Shown: positions 9,978 to 20,484, counted from the stretch's first letter. The stretch: DNA of 62,728 nucleotides from Candidatus Jacksonbacteria bacterium RIFCSPLOWO2_02_FULL_44_20 (GCA_001818155.1 MHJU01000012.1:1-62728), one strand, 5' to 3'. Made by a program: numbers and translations. Notes: a model not told the origin generated them from the letters alone.

Positions 9978-11174
9978 TCAAAATTTTTCTTCCGCATTTT
10001 TAATCGTTATCGCAATTTTCTCCGGAATCCGAGGCGCGCGGGTTACCCAAAAGGGAGAGAAGCGCACCTCTACCGCATCAATCGCTTCATTCGTTAATAA
10101 TTTTGTCTGAATCTCGTTTGCGGACAATCCAGCGAGCTCTTTTAGGTCAATTATTTTTTTTGTTGCATCAAGAGTTGTGAACCCTTCAATTTCTGTAGCG
10201 ATCTTTACTTCGTTCGTTTCCGGATTTATTTCCTGAATGGTGTAAGAAAAACTTTCGTCATTATATCCAAGCACATCCTTTCCATCAGGAAGATCTGCCT
10301 CAAAACTGGTTTTTGTCATATCTTTAACTGTTTCCTCGTCAAAATTCACTCCGTAGGCTTGGGCTGAAGCAATCACAGCAAATTGCTCTTTTTCTTCACC
10401 GATTTTTCCGTCGCTTTCAAACGTAGCGTCTCGTAAAAAAATACGATTTCGCGTTATGACAATTCCTCTCTCATTGAAATCTTGAATTGCTTTTTCAGCG
10501 AGTTTTGCGAGCGCCTCGCTATTCCCTCGTTCAAGGTCTGTTGAAGCAATTATTTTGACAATTCGCGCGCCGCCTGTAAATTGCTCCGAACTTTTTCCAT
10601 AAACAAGTTTTTGGCGTTCAAGAGAGAGCCCTGGAATAGTGAAAGTTGTTGGCGTGATATCTCCATTTTTGCCTTTTTGATCAGCTTTTACTGTAACTTC
10701 CACTGTGCCGCGCGAGGGAACAGTAACGCGATTAGTTGTCCGGAAAAGAATACCATCCGGAGTAAGGAGCCGTGTTTTTGGAACAAGAGATTGGGCAAAA
10801 GGAAGTTCGCTGATAATTGTAACAGCGCCGGTTGCGTAGTCCTCCAATTCCGCGCCTGTTCCTTCCGGGATAATTATTGCCTCAATAGAAATCGGGATAG
10901 TATGCGCAACAGCGCCATAACCTCCAGTTTCCGCGTTTTCATCGCCGTCTTTCAAAACTTTTTCGCGAAGTTTTTTAATCTCGTCTGTTTCAGCATTTTC
11001 ATCATTTGCAAATGTAATAGGAAGGATAATTTCCGTTTGCCGTGTTTTGCCTTGTTCGCGCGCTGTTATGAGAACTTCAGCGTGAGAAAGTGTGAAGTGA
11101 AGAGTGATAATCCCAAGCCCGAGCGCGGAGGCAAAGGCAAGAAGGGCAAGAAGTTTATAGATTACGAGTTTCAT
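9978..11174 (-). CDS. Membrane-anchored extracytoplasmic protein, possibly baseplate-J-like
   Basis: N-terminal TM; TRLLTPDGILFRTTNRVTVPSRGTVEVTVKADQKGKNGDI resembles a baseplate J-like region. Confidence 0.45.
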   Translation of the reverse strand: MKLVIYKLLALLAFASALGLGIITLHFTLSHAEVLITAREQGKTRQTEIILPITFANDENAETDEIKKLREKVLKDGDENAETGGYGAVAHTIPISIEAIIIPEGTGAELEDYATGAVTIISELPFAQSLVPKTRLLTPDGILFRTTNRVTVPSRGTVEVTVKADQKGKNGDITPTTFTIPGLSLERQKLVYGKSSEQFTGGARIVKIIASTDLERGNSEALAKLAEKAIQDFNERGIVITRNRIFLRDATFESDGKIGEEKEQFAVIASAQAYGVNFDEETVKDMTKTSFEADLPDGKDVLGYNDESFSYTIQEINPETNEVKIATEIEGFTTLDATKKIIDLKELAGLSANEIQTKLLTNEAIDAVEVRFSPFWVTRAPRIPEKIAITIKNAEEKF

Positions 11175-11176
11175 AT

Positions 11177-14100
11177 TTATTGTAAGATCACATCTATTTT
11201 TCGTTGCAATAAATCTTCCGGATGCACCTTGAAAGATGTTTTCATGATTTTAACACGGTTCCCGATAATCTGTAAATACACAGGCACGTCCCCAGGAAAC
11301 TGAACCAGCAGTTCTTTGATTTTAAGGAGCGTATCTTTTGAAACAATCGCGGGAATGCGCACTGTAAACACGGTTTCTTCCGATTTTTTTTGTTTTGTTT
11401 TTGTCATAGCCTCCAGCTTTTGTTCGTCAATCGGTTGGATCGTTTCCGCAATGAATTTCGGCTCCGTATCTTTCCACGAAAGCGAGCCTTTTATAAGAAG
11501 AATCGCGTCTTTGTGAACAATATTTTTTACGTTCTGCAAAAGTCGGGGAAATATGATCATTTCCAATTCCCCTCCGAAATCCTCTATTTTTACAAAAACC
11601 ATCGTGTCTCCTTGTTTTGTCTGAATAGATTTTATGGCGTTTACAACTCCGATGATTGTAGTTTTTGCGTTGCGTTCAGAGATCGCGAGTTCTTCCCGAT
11701 TGGTTGTGAGAATTTTAATCGGCGTTATACCGAGATTTTCCATGTACGGCTTTACATGATCAAGCGGATGAGCGCTCGCGTAAAGCCCCAGATATTCTTT
11801 TTCGTATTGAAGGATCGGATACGCCGCAGGATCAAAGAGAGGTTTGAATCGTATTTCGCGCGTAACAGGCGCGTCCCCGAATAATGACACGCGATCAGAA
11901 CTTGTATGAGTTTTTATATCGCGGGCAAAGGCAAGCATAGTTTCTATATTGTAATCAAGTGTCGCGCGGTCGCAAAATCTATCAAGCGCGCCGGCTCTGA
12001 CTAATGCCTCAAGCGATTTTTTGTTGATTGTTGTTGTGCGAATTAAAAAATCCTGAAGAGTCGCGTAAGCTCCGCGCGCCTCGCGATTTTCTATCACCTG
12101 CTCAATCACATTTGCCCCAAGATGCTTAATGGCATTTAACCCAAATCGGATGTTTTGCCCTGCCTCTGGAGCGCCGATCACTGTAAATCCGCCGAGGCTT
12201 TCGTTCACATCTGGAGGAAGAGTTAAAATATGCAAGGCGCGGCATTCTTCAATTCCTTCAGCAACTTTTTCCATGTTTCCGGATTCGCAGGTCAAAAGCG
12301 CGGCCATAAATTCTGGAGGAAAATTCGCCTTTACATAAGCGGTTTGATACGCGACGAGCGCATAAGAAGAGCCGTGCGCTTTATTGAATCCGTACGCCGC
12401 GAATGGTTCTATCAGACGCCATATTCGCTCGGCTTCGCTATCTGAAAGCGAGCTTGTTATTTTGCACCCGTCAATAAATTTATCTTTTTGCGCGGCCATT
12501 TCAGCCGGAATTTTTTTACCGATCGCTTTTCGTAACTTGTCGGCCGATTCCCAGTTGTATCCCGCAAGCGTTATCGCTGTTAAAAGCACATCATCCTGAT
12601 AAGTGATGATGCCGTAGGATTTTGCCAAAATATCTTTGAGTTTCGGATGAGGGTAGGAAACAAGCGAAGGATTATGTTTTCTCTTGATATATTCAGGAAG
12701 AGATTCAATGGGCCCAGGGCGGTAAAGAGAAATCATTGCCATAATGTCAAAAATTGTTGACGGCTCAAGTTCTTTTAGATAACGCGTCATGCCGCTTCCG
12801 GAGAGTTGAAACACGCCCATGGTTTGTCCGCGCGCGAGGAGAGTATATGTTTTCGCATCATCCAAAGGAAGGTTTTCAAGATCAATAGTAATCCCCCGTG
12901 TGCGCGAGATTATTTCGCGCGCAAGCCCGAGAATGGAAAGATTTGTGATTCCCAGCAAATCCATTTTCAGGAGCCCGACATTTTCAACAGCGTGCATTTC
13001 ATATTGTGTTGTTATGGCTCCTTGGCGCGCGTCTTTTTGAAGCGGCGTAAAATCAGTGAGTTCTCCAGGCGCTATAACAATGCCGGCCGCGTGCACGGAC
13101 GGATGCCGAACACACCCTTCCACTTTCCGCGAAAGGTCAATCACGCGCGCCACATCCTCATTTTCATCATATGCGGTTTTGAGTTCAGGGTTTTCAAGCA
13201 GGGCTCTCTCAAGCGTCATCTTGAATCCTTGAGAGCCGATCGGAATCATTTTCGCGAGTTTGTCGCAGAACGAATATGGGAGATTCAGGACGCGCCCCAT
13301 ATCGCGAACCGCCGCGCGCGCCAAAAGCGTTCCAAACGTGATAATGTGCGCGACTTTATCTGCGCCGTACTTGTCGCGCGTATACTGGATTACTTCGGCT
13401 CTCCGCGCGTCTTCAATATCAATATCAATATCCGGAGGCGATGGGCGATAAGGATTTAAGAAACGTTCAAAAGGAAGATCAAAACTCATCGGATCCGCGG
13501 TTGTGATGCCGACCGCATAAGATACAAGAGAACCGGCGGCGCTACCGCGAGTTGTTGTGATGATATTTTTTGTACGCGCAAAACTTATAATGTCCGCGAC
13601 AACTAAAAAATATGGCGCAAAGCCTTTCTTTTTAATAATCTCAAGTTCATAATTCAGCCGCTTCCTGTATTTCTCCGGCGCCTCGTCAATTGATCGCATA
13701 TTGAAGCGTCTAATAAGCCCTGTTTCCGCCTCTTTTGCAAGATACTCGTCCGGCGCCATGTTTTGCGGAATCGCCACTGTCGGGAACATCCATTTGTTCA
13801 TCGGAAGTTCCACTGAAACCATGTCTTGAACAAGGCTGGTATTTGAAACAGACTCGGGAATGTCGCGAAATTTATCCCGCATTTCATCCGGAGACGCAAA
13901 GTGAAGGTTTGAGTTTATCATTGTCAGCCTGTTCGCGTCCTCAATTTTTTTTCCGGTCTGTAGAGCAAGAAGCGCGTCCTGTGCGTACTTGTCTTCCGGG
14001 TTTATGTAGTGCACGTCGTTTGTCGCAACGAGCGGTACGCGCAGTTCCTCGCCCAGTTCTATAAGCGCATCTCTGATCGTTTTATATTCTGGCATTTCCG

Positions 14101-14626
14101 GATGATCCTGAATTTCTAAAAAATAATTTTCTTTCCCTACAATTTTTTGATATTCCAAAATCACCGCGCGCGCGGCGTCTTTCCCTTTTTCAAGAATGAC
14201 CCTCGCTAGTTCGCCGTTTGCGCAACCGGAAAGTAAAATTAGTCCTTCGGAGTGCAGAGCCAGAGATTCTTTATCAATGCGAGGTTTATAATAAAATCCT
14301 TTGAGCCAGCCGATGCTCGTTAATTTCATTAAATTTTTATAACCGGCATAAGTTTTTGCAAGGATGGTGAGATGATAGCGGGTTCGCTCGCTTTTGCTTC
14401 GCTCTTCGGAGAGCGGATATGGGGAGACATACGCTTCCATTCCAAGAATCGGTTTTACGTCGTGTTCTTTGCACGTCTTGTAAAATTCAATTGCCCCGTA
14501 CATTGCGCCGTGGTCGGTTAAGGCAAGCGCTGGCATCTTAAACTCGCGCGCCTTTTGCACAAGGTCGGAAATTTTCGGGAGTCCGTCAAGAAGCGAATAG
14601 TGGCTGTGGACGTGGAGGTGGATCAT
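11177..14626 (-). CDS. dnaE: DNA polymerase III alpha subunit
   Basis: PHP domain HVHSHYSLLDG; PDIDIDIEDARR; YGIITYQDDVL; 1149 aa. Confidence 0.97.
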   Translation of the reverse strand: MIHLHVHSHYSLLDGLPKISDLVQKAREFKMPALALTDHGAMYGAIEFYKTCKEHDVKPILGMEAYVSPYPLSEERSKSERTRYHLTILAKTYAGYKNLMKLTSIGWLKGFYYKPRIDKESLALHSEGLILLSGCANGELARVILEKGKDAARAVILEYQKIVGKENYFLEIQDHPEMPEYKTIRDALIELGEELRVPLVATNDVHYINPEDKYAQDALLALQTGKKIEDANRLTMINSNLHFASPDEMRDKFRDIPESVSNTSLVQDMVSVELPMNKWMFPTVAIPQNMAPDEYLAKEAETGLIRRFNMRSIDEAPEKYRKRLNYELEIIKKKGFAPYFLVVADIISFARTKNIITTTRGSAAGSLVSYAVGITTADPMSFDLPFERFLNPYRPSPPDIDIDIEDARRAEVIQYTRDKYGADKVAHIITFGTLLARAAVRDMGRVLNLPYSFCDKLAKMIPIGSQGFKMTLERALLENPELKTAYDENEDVARVIDLSRKVEGCVRHPSVHAAGIVIAPGELTDFTPLQKDARQGAITTQYEMHAVENVGLLKMDLLGITNLSILGLAREIISRTRGITIDLENLPLDDAKTYTLLARGQTMGVFQLSGSGMTRYLKELEPSTIFDIMAMISLYRPGPIESLPEYIKRKHNPSLVSYPHPKLKDILAKSYGIITYQDDVLLTAITLAGYNWESADKLRKAIGKKIPAEMAAQKDKFIDGCKITSSLSDSEAERIWRLIEPFAAYGFNKAHGSSYALVAYQTAYVKANFPPEFMAALLTCESGNMEKVAEGIEECRALHILTLPPDVNESLGGFTVIGAPEAGQNIRFGLNAIKHLGANVIEQVIENREARGAYATLQDFLIRTTTINKKSLEALVRAGALDRFCDRATLDYNIETMLAFARDIKTHTSSDRVSLFGDAPVTREIRFKPLFDPAAYPILQYEKEYLGLYASAHPLDHVKPYMENLGITPIKILTTNREELAISERNAKTTIIGVVNAIKSIQTKQGDTMVFVKIEDFGGELEMIIFPRLLQNVKNIVHKDAILLIKGSLSWKDTEPKFIAETIQPIDEQKLEAMTKTKQKKSEETVFTVRIPAIVSKDTLLKIKELLVQFPGDVPVYLQIIGNRVKIMKTSFKVHPEDLLQRKIDVILQ

Positions 14627-14634
14627 GAAGGTTC

Positions 14635-14664
14635 TCCGCTAAAGGCGGATCCGCCTCTGGCGGA
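14635..14664. repeat. 30-bp palindromic repeat upstream of dnaE
   Basis: TCCGCTAAAGGCGGATCCGCCTCTGGCGGA, near-perfect inverted repeat. Confidence 0.8.
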
Positions 14665-14724
14665 AAAGTTAAAGGTTAAAAGTTTAAAGTTGCAGTTAAA
14701 AATTGATGATTTGCCATAAATTTT

Positions 14725-15540
14725 TTAGATAACCTTGCTAGAAAATAAATCAGCCGGGATCTCTTTAATTCTTTTTTTCGCAAGGTCGCAATACTCTTTA
14801 CTTATATCAATCCCGATATAATTTCTATCTAATTTTTTTGCTCCAACACAAGTAGTGCCGCTTCCACACATTGGGTCTAATACTACATCACTCTTATTTG
14901 TCCAAGATAAGATATGATCCTCCACAAGTTTTATGGGGAATGGGGCTGGGTGTTCTTTCGCTGGTTGGTCCTCTTTATTTTTTCCGACGACATATTCCCA
15001 TACATTCCCTTTGATTTTTTTATCTTTAACCGGCTTTGCCATTTTTTTTCTAGTTTGAATATCTTTTGAATAATTTTTATAAGTAGTCCCATTCAACTGT
15101 AACCCTGCATGAAGACAATCAACCATGATGGGATTATGAACTTTTGTTAGTTCTTTACTGAAAACAAACATATATTCAAACTCATTAGTATATCGTTTTC
15201 TATAAACTTGCGGAATAGGATTTCTCTTTTTAAAAATCATTGTATCGTGTAGGTTAAAGCCAGCTTCTTTGAAAAAAAGGGCTTGCTGAAAACTCGTTCC
15301 TGTTTCGCTACCATCAATTGTCGCGTCTCCAATGACCCAAACAACAATTCCTCCTTTTCTGATGACGCGAAACAACTCTTTGACAATCCCTTCAAAATTA
15401 AATTTATAGCCGTTATAAGCTCTTAAATTGTCGTAGGGGGGCGAAGTTACAACTAAATCAACACTTCCGTTTTCGAAGTTTTTAAGTACATCAAGACAAT
15501 CACCCTGTATAATTTTGTTTAGATAATCTTTTGTACTCAT
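14725..15540 (-). CDS. DNA methyltransferase of a type II RM system
   Basis: motif IV TSPPYDNL and later FxGxG-type DPMCGSGTT; abuts HindIII-like REase. Confidence 0.9.
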   Translation of the reverse strand: MSTKDYLNKIIQGDCLDVLKNFENGSVDLVVTSPPYDNLRAYNGYKFNFEGIVKELFRVIRKGGIVVWVIGDATIDGSETGTSFQQALFFKEAGFNLHDTMIFKKRNPIPQVYRKRYTNEFEYMFVFSKELTKVHNPIMVDCLHAGLQLNGTTYKNYSKDIQTRKKMAKPVKDKKIKGNVWEYVVGKNKEDQPAKEHPAPFPIKLVEDHILSWTNKSDVVLDPMCGSGTTCVGAKKLDRNYIGIDISKEYCDLAKKRIKEIPADLFSSKVI

Positions 15541-15546
15541 AACGAA

Positions 15547-16425
15547 CTAAATTATATTTACCCTTTCAATTGCCTTTTTGATGGTTTCTATTTTTTGTTC
15601 AATTTTTTGTGCCTTGATTAACAATTTTATAGCTTGCTCTCGGTTGAGTTTCTTAAACTCTTCAATTTTTGATGTCCAATAATTAATACCCTCTTGACCC
15701 ACCTCTTTTGTTTTACCTATTTCTTGTTCTTTATACTTTTTTAAAATACCAAGTGGTTGTTTTGTAATTTCACAAATCAAAGTATCAATCGCGTGCCAAT
15801 AAGTTGTCCCTCTTTTTTGGTCCGCGGCTTTATAATTTTTCTTAACACATGCCGATGTCTTCCAAAGTTTTTCTAAATCACCTTTTATGCCTTTATCAAT
15901 CAAAAATTGAAGGTGGACATAAGAAAGAAGCGTTACATTCTGCTCAATTGCTTGGTGGTAAATTTGACTTCTATCTGCTGGATATTGTGATAATGGAGAA
16001 ACTAAAAGCGCGTAAGTATCTTGTCTTCGCCAATCATCAAGGGCTTTAACCTTAAAATCTTTTTGGTTCTTTGCAGTCCTGCTTAAACGAAAACATTTAG
16101 CATCACTAACTAGCGTATAGTTTTTTGCCTTTGAATATACATCCGCAGAATTTCCCCTCGTTCTTAATACTTCCGACTTTAGCCCCAAAAGTTCTAATGA
16201 TTTAGCCAAAATTATATCTGAAAATTTTGACCATAGTTTTTCTTCCGAACTATCATGCTCAAAAACTTCTGGCATGATACCAACTTGTATTAGTTCTGCG
16301 ATTAAAGTTTCCTTTTTTATTGGTTGATATTTTTTCTCAATCAATTCGAAAGAATTGCTTTTGTTGCTAAACTGAAAAATATCGTCAATTATTTGTTTGC
16401 GAAAAGATTTTTTCATACGTTGCAT
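15547..16425 (-). CDS. HindIII-family type II restriction endonuclease
   Basis: VSDAKCFRLSRTAKNQKDFKVKALDDWR closely matches the remembered R.HindIII core ADAKSFRLSRTAKNQKDFKVKALSEWR. Confidence 0.9.
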   Translation of the reverse strand: MQRMKKSFRKQIIDDIFQFSNKSNSFELIEKKYQPIKKETLIAELIQVGIMPEVFEHDSSEEKLWSKFSDIILAKSLELLGLKSEVLRTRGNSADVYSKAKNYTLVSDAKCFRLSRTAKNQKDFKVKALDDWRRQDTYALLVSPLSQYPADRSQIYHQAIEQNVTLLSYVHLQFLIDKGIKGDLEKLWKTSACVKKNYKAADQKRGTTYWHAIDTLICEITKQPLGILKKYKEQEIGKTKEVGQEGINYWTSKIEEFKKLNREQAIKLLIKAQKIEQKIETIKKAIERVNII

Positions 16426-16434
16426 TTTGAACTT

Positions 16435-16731
16435 TCAACTTGGTTTTATTTTTGTTTTACGCTTTTTTTTCCTCGCTCTCGCATACTCCACCACCTCAAT
16501 AATCGCCTTACTTATTGCGGTTGCGGTTGTCGCGGTGGCTGAAGTTTTGTCTTTGAATCGGTCAACGACTTTTGTGAACATTTCAAAACGTTCTTTAACC
16601 GCTTTTGTGATGAGCCGCACGTCCCGTAGCGAACAGATTGCGTAATACAGAAGGAGAGAGAGGAGCGTTGCGAGCACGGCGCTTGAGATCGCAAGCGAGA
16701 GAAATAGAATGTCTTTTGTGGTGATTGGCAT
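16435..16731 (-). CDS. Small membrane protein with coiled-coil, unknown function
   Basis: N-terminal TM, basic C-terminus; start MPITTKD. Confidence 0.45.
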   Translation of the reverse strand: MPITTKDILFLSLAISSAVLATLLSLLLYYAICSLRDVRLITKAVKERFEMFTKVVDRFKDKTSATATTATAISKAIIEVVEYARARKKKRKTKIKPS

Positions 16732-16734
16732 AAA

Positions 16735-16829
16735 TAATTCAAAATTCAAAATCTAAAATTCAAAATCTGAACTTTTACTAACTTTGAATCTTAATTTTGC
16801 ATTTTTAATTCTGCATTTTGAATTTTATT
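16735..16829. repeat. A/T-rich imperfect direct and inverted repeat
   Basis: aattcaaaattcaaaatctaaaattcaaaatc ... ttttgcatttttaattctgcattttgaatttt. Confidence 0.6.
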
Positions 16830-16881
16830 CTACCACACCTTCACCTCTTTTTTCAACTGTGTTACTATAATCGCTATACTT

Positions 16882-17709
16882 ATGGGAGATCAATTAAGCG
16901 ACAGACAACTTGCTATTGCATCATGGATGTATGAACGCCGTCTCGTTTTGGAACGAATTGTTCGCGTTTTCTTGGGCGTTTGCATGTTCGGGCTTTTTGG
17001 CGCGATCGTCGTAAATACCGTTTTGTATATAAGCTCGTATCAGGCGCATCGCATACAAATCCTGTCAGGAACACAGAATGCGATTCTATCAGGCGATCCC
17101 GCGCTTTTAGCCTCTCCCCGCTCACTCACGGCTTCAGAAATTACTGCTATCATAAGAGGGGAGCGGAGCGCAGATTTATATAGTTCAATTAACAATCCAA
17201 ACGCATCGTGGGCAGTTTTTTCAGTTCGTTATTATTTTTCAAGCCGCGGCGCGCCAATTACAGAGCCGCGCGAAACTTTTGCGCTTCCTGGTGAAAATTC
17301 GGTTGTTGGTTTTGCAAATGGCGCAGAGTTTTCAGCGCCTTTTGAGCTTATTCTTGAAGACATAAAATGGCGTAAAATTATTTTGCCGATTGAGCGCGAG
17401 CGCCTTAAACTTTTTTCCATTGAATCGCGCGATGTCGTATTCACGCCAGGCGATATTGAATCAGCGTCTTCATCAGTTCTAGCAACGCTTGTGAACAAAA
17501 GTCCGTTTGGATTTTGGAACGCGCCTATTACAGCGATTCTCTATAATAACAATTCGCTTGTCGGCATCGGGGAATACACGCTTTCACAATTTGCCGCTGG
17601 CGAGGAACGGGCTGTTTTGATTGGAGTCGGAAACATCAGATTTCCAGTAACAAATGTAGAGATTGTTCCGCGCGTGAACATGCTTGATGACGGTTCGCTA
17701 ATGCTATGA
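16882..17709 (+). CDS. Membrane protein, unknown function
   Basis: ORF 275 aa with one N-terminal TM; stop overlaps the rodA start. Confidence 0.55.
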   Translation: MGDQLSDRQLAIASWMYERRLVLERIVRVFLGVCMFGLFGAIVVNTVLYISSYQAHRIQILSGTQNAILSGDPALLASPRSLTASEITAIIRGERSADLYSSINNPNASWAVFSVRYYFSSRGAPITEPRETFALPGENSVVGFANGAEFSAPFELILEDIKWRKIILPIERERLKLFSIESRDVVFTPGDIESASSSVLATLVNKSPFGFWNAPITAILYNNNSLVGIGEYTLSQFAAGEERAVLIGVGNIRFPVTNVEIVPRVNMLDDGSLML

Positions 17710-18806
17710 AACTTTCAGTTTACAGCCGTTTCCGCAATTTTGATTGGGGAATACTTATTTCCGGCATTTTTTTAATTCTCATCGGTTGCGCTACGCTTTA
17801 TAGTTTAGAACTTAATAATGAAAATCCTGATTTTTCCCTGCTTCTTCGTCAAGGAGCGGCCTCGGTTCTAGGGATTTTTTTATTAATAGCCGCGCTTTTT
17901 ACTGATTTTCGCCACTTAAAAAGTTATGCTTATATTCTATATCTTCTCGGGCTTACCATGCTTGCATCACTGCTTGTTTTTGGAGTTACAATTCACGGCA
18001 CACGAGGATGGTTTGCTCTTGCAGGAATCACGTTTCAGCCGGTTGAGTTATTCAAAATATTTTTTATCATCGCGCTCGCGAGATTTTTTTCCAGTATACG
18101 AACGATTAACGATCCGATGAATTTGCTAAAATTAATATTATTTTTGATCGCGCCGGCGATTCTCATTCTTCTTCAGCCGGATCTCGGCACGCTGATTATT
18201 TTAGTTGCGATTTTTGCCGGGTACCTTTTTACGGCAAAACTGAAACGAGTATTTATTTTATTTTTTATTTTTATAACACTTCTCGGAGTAATTGCTTCAT
18301 GGCAGTTTCTCGCGCCGTACCAAAAAGATCGCATCAGCAGTTTTTTCAATCCGGACATGAACACGAAAGGCAGCGCTTATAATATTACGCAGTCCAAAAT
18401 CGCGATTGGCTCCGGGCGCATGTTCGGGCGAGGGCTTGGGCTTGGAACCCAGAGCTCGCTTCATTTTCTTCCAGAAGAGGAAACAGATTTTATTTTTGCG
18501 GTCATTTCTGAATCCCTTGGTTTTGTAGGCGGAGGACTGCTTATTTTGTTGTATACTTTTCTTCTTTCAAGAATTATTTCGCTTGCAAATCGTCTAGACG
18601 ATCCCTTTGGCTCTCTTATCGCTCTTGGCGTATTTTTTTGGTTTGCTTTTCAGGGATTTGCGAATATCGCCATGAATATAGGACTCCTGCCTATATTTGG
18701 GGTTCCGTTGCCTTTTGTAAGCTACGGCGGAAGTTCTCTTCTTGTAAGTATTTTTGCGATTGGCGTTTTAGAGAGCGCCGCGCTTTTTTCTCCTAGAAAG
18801 AGTTAG
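17706..18806 (+). CDS. rodA: RodA/FtsW SEDS-family peptidoglycan polymerase
   Basis: GTRGWF, GIGLGTQSS-like, FVSYGGSSLL; about ten TMs. Confidence 0.9.
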   Translation: MKLSVYSRFRNFDWGILISGIFLILIGCATLYSLELNNENPDFSLLLRQGAASVLGIFLLIAALFTDFRHLKSYAYILYLLGLTMLASLLVFGVTIHGTRGWFALAGITFQPVELFKIFFIIALARFFSSIRTINDPMNLLKLILFLIAPAILILLQPDLGTLIILVAIFAGYLFTAKLKRVFILFFIFITLLGVIASWQFLAPYQKDRISSFFNPDMNTKGSAYNITQSKIAIGSGRMFGRGLGLGTQSSLHFLPEEETDFIFAVISESLGFVGGGLLILLYTFLLSRIISLANRLDDPFGSLIALGVFFWFAFQGFANIAMNIGLLPIFGVPLPFVSYGGSSLLVSIFAIGVLESAALFSPRKS

Positions 18807-18853
18807 CGCGCTAGGAGATCAGTTTTCTTGACATTCCACAATAATATGCTAGC

Positions 18854-19543
18854 TTGATTGTAATGTTACAAGCAGAAATTAGACAATCAAAAAGAGGACT
18901 TGGCGCATATCGTAGAGAAGGAAAGATTCCGGCGGTTGTGTACGGTCACGGCATTCAGTCCGTGTCAGTTCTTATAGACAAACAAGAGTTTCTGAAACAC
19001 TTAAGAGCCGAAGGGAAAGGATCTCTTTTGGACCTGAAAATCGCGAGTGATGAGCCGGTAAAGGTTATTCTGCAAGACTTGCAGAAACACACTCTTACGC
19101 AAGAGTATCTGCATTTGGATTTTTATCGCATTCGCATGGATGAAAAAATGCGCGTCAAAGTGTTGCTTATTTTTACAGGAGAGGCGCCGGCGGTTAAAAC
19201 TGGAGGCGTGCTTGTGAAAGCTAAGGATCATGTTGAAATTGAATGTCTGCCAAAAGATTTGATCTCCAGCATTGCTGTTGATTTATCTTCTTTATCAGAA
19301 TTGCGCGCTTCTATTAAAGTGCGCGATCTCTCTGTAGGTTCAGGCATTTCTATCATCGGCAATCCGGACGATATCATTGTAACGATTGCGGAAATAAAAG
19401 AAGACATTGAAGACGCCGCGCTTGCGGCGCAAAAAGAAAAAGAACAGCTTGAAAAATTAAAAGCAGAGCCGGAAGAGAAGAAAGATGCTGAAGAGGGAAA
19501 AGAAAAGGATAAAGCCAAAGATAAAGCAAAGGAAAAGAAATAG
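18854..19543 (+). CDS. rplY: Ribosomal protein bL25 (CTC form)
   Basis: YRREGKIPAVVYGHG...LHLDFYRIRMDEKMRV; charged C-terminal tail. Confidence 0.9.
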   Translation: MIVMLQAEIRQSKRGLGAYRREGKIPAVVYGHGIQSVSVLIDKQEFLKHLRAEGKGSLLDLKIASDEPVKVILQDLQKHTLTQEYLHLDFYRIRMDEKMRVKVLLIFTGEAPAVKTGGVLVKAKDHVEIECLPKDLISSIAVDLSSLSELRASIKVRDLSVGSGISIIGNPDDIIVTIAEIKEDIEDAALAAQKEKEQLEKLKAEPEEKKDAEEGKEKDKAKDKAKEKK

Positions 19544-19552
19544 AGAAATTAT

Positions 19553-19597
19553 AAATCCCGACCTACCTATCGGCAGATAGGTTTATCGGGATTTTTT
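19553..19597. terminator. Nested bidirectional terminator between rplY and prmC
   Basis: AAATCCCGA ... ACCTACCTATCGGCAGATAGGT ... TCGGGATTTTTT. Confidence 0.85.
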
Positions 19598-20402
19598 GTA
19601 TGCCTTTATCTGTTTCGTACAAACGATAGATTGGCACAGAGTATATTTTTTTCATTATTTCTGTTTGTTTCTCAAGTTCGCGATAATAATAGTAAGAGTC
19701 ATCAGTCGGAGTCAAGAGCGCAGAACCCGGTTCGTAGCGGACAATTTCCGGTTCAAGAGTTTTATATTGCGCTGGCGTGATATACGGCAAATTTGCCGCG
19801 ATAATAATTGCGTCAAACTTTTTTTGCGGCGCATTAAGTATCGGTTCAATAAGATTTCCGTGAAAAAATGCGATTTTGTTTTGAACTCCGTGCTGGTTTG
19901 CGTTCTCGCGCGCAATATTAAGCGCGTCTATGGAAATATCCACTGCCGCATAATAGTGATGCATGAGAGAGGTTTTTGCAATCGCAATGATGATACATCC
20001 GGAACCGGTTCCGACATCAATAACTGCGCATTTTCCGGATGATTTTTTAAGTATTGCAAGCGTATTTTCCACGATTTCCTCGGTTTCCGGGCGGGGGATT
20101 AAAACGCTATCGTTAACAAAAAAGTTCAGTCCGTAAAATTCTTTTTTGCCAGTTATGTAGGCAACAGGCTCGCGATTGCATCGTCTGCTGATAAACGCAT
20201 CGTATCGGACGATTTCCTCGTCTGTCATTTCATATTCCGGATGCGCGTATAAAAATTCCCGAGGACGATTGATCGCCACACTCATCAAAACTTCAGCGTC
20301 TATAAGAGGGGAGTGGATGCCTTGTGTTTCTAAACGACGCTCCGTGGCTTTAAGATATTGACTAATAAAGTACATTATGTTATCGTATTGGCATTCTTTC
20401 AC
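19563..20402 (-). CDS. prmC: Release factor glutamine methyltransferase PrmC/HemK
   Basis: DVGTGSGCIIIA; NLPYI motif; RPETEEIVE. Confidence 0.9.
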   Translation of the reverse strand: MKECQYDNIMYFISQYLKATERRLETQGIHSPLIDAEVLMSVAINRPREFLYAHPEYEMTDEEIVRYDAFISRRCNREPVAYITGKKEFYGLNFFVNDSVLIPRPETEEIVENTLAILKKSSGKCAVIDVGTGSGCIIIAIAKTSLMHHYYAAVDISIDALNIARENANQHGVQNKIAFFHGNLIEPILNAPQKKFDAIIIAANLPYITPAQYKTLEPEIVRYEPGSALLTPTDDSYYYYRELEKQTEIMKKIYSVPIYRLYETDKGIQKIPINLSADR

Positions 20403-20484
20403 ATAACCCTATGAGGGGGTGGGTGTGAAAGAACTTTTGGGGGATTCTGTTTTTTCTATCTTTCTCGTACAGAATCCCTTTTTT

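Noticed and set aside
18829-18850. Promoter for rplY (TTGACATTCCACAATAATATGCTAGCTT)
   Set aside because: Good -35 but no convincing -10 at the right distance; left out of features.
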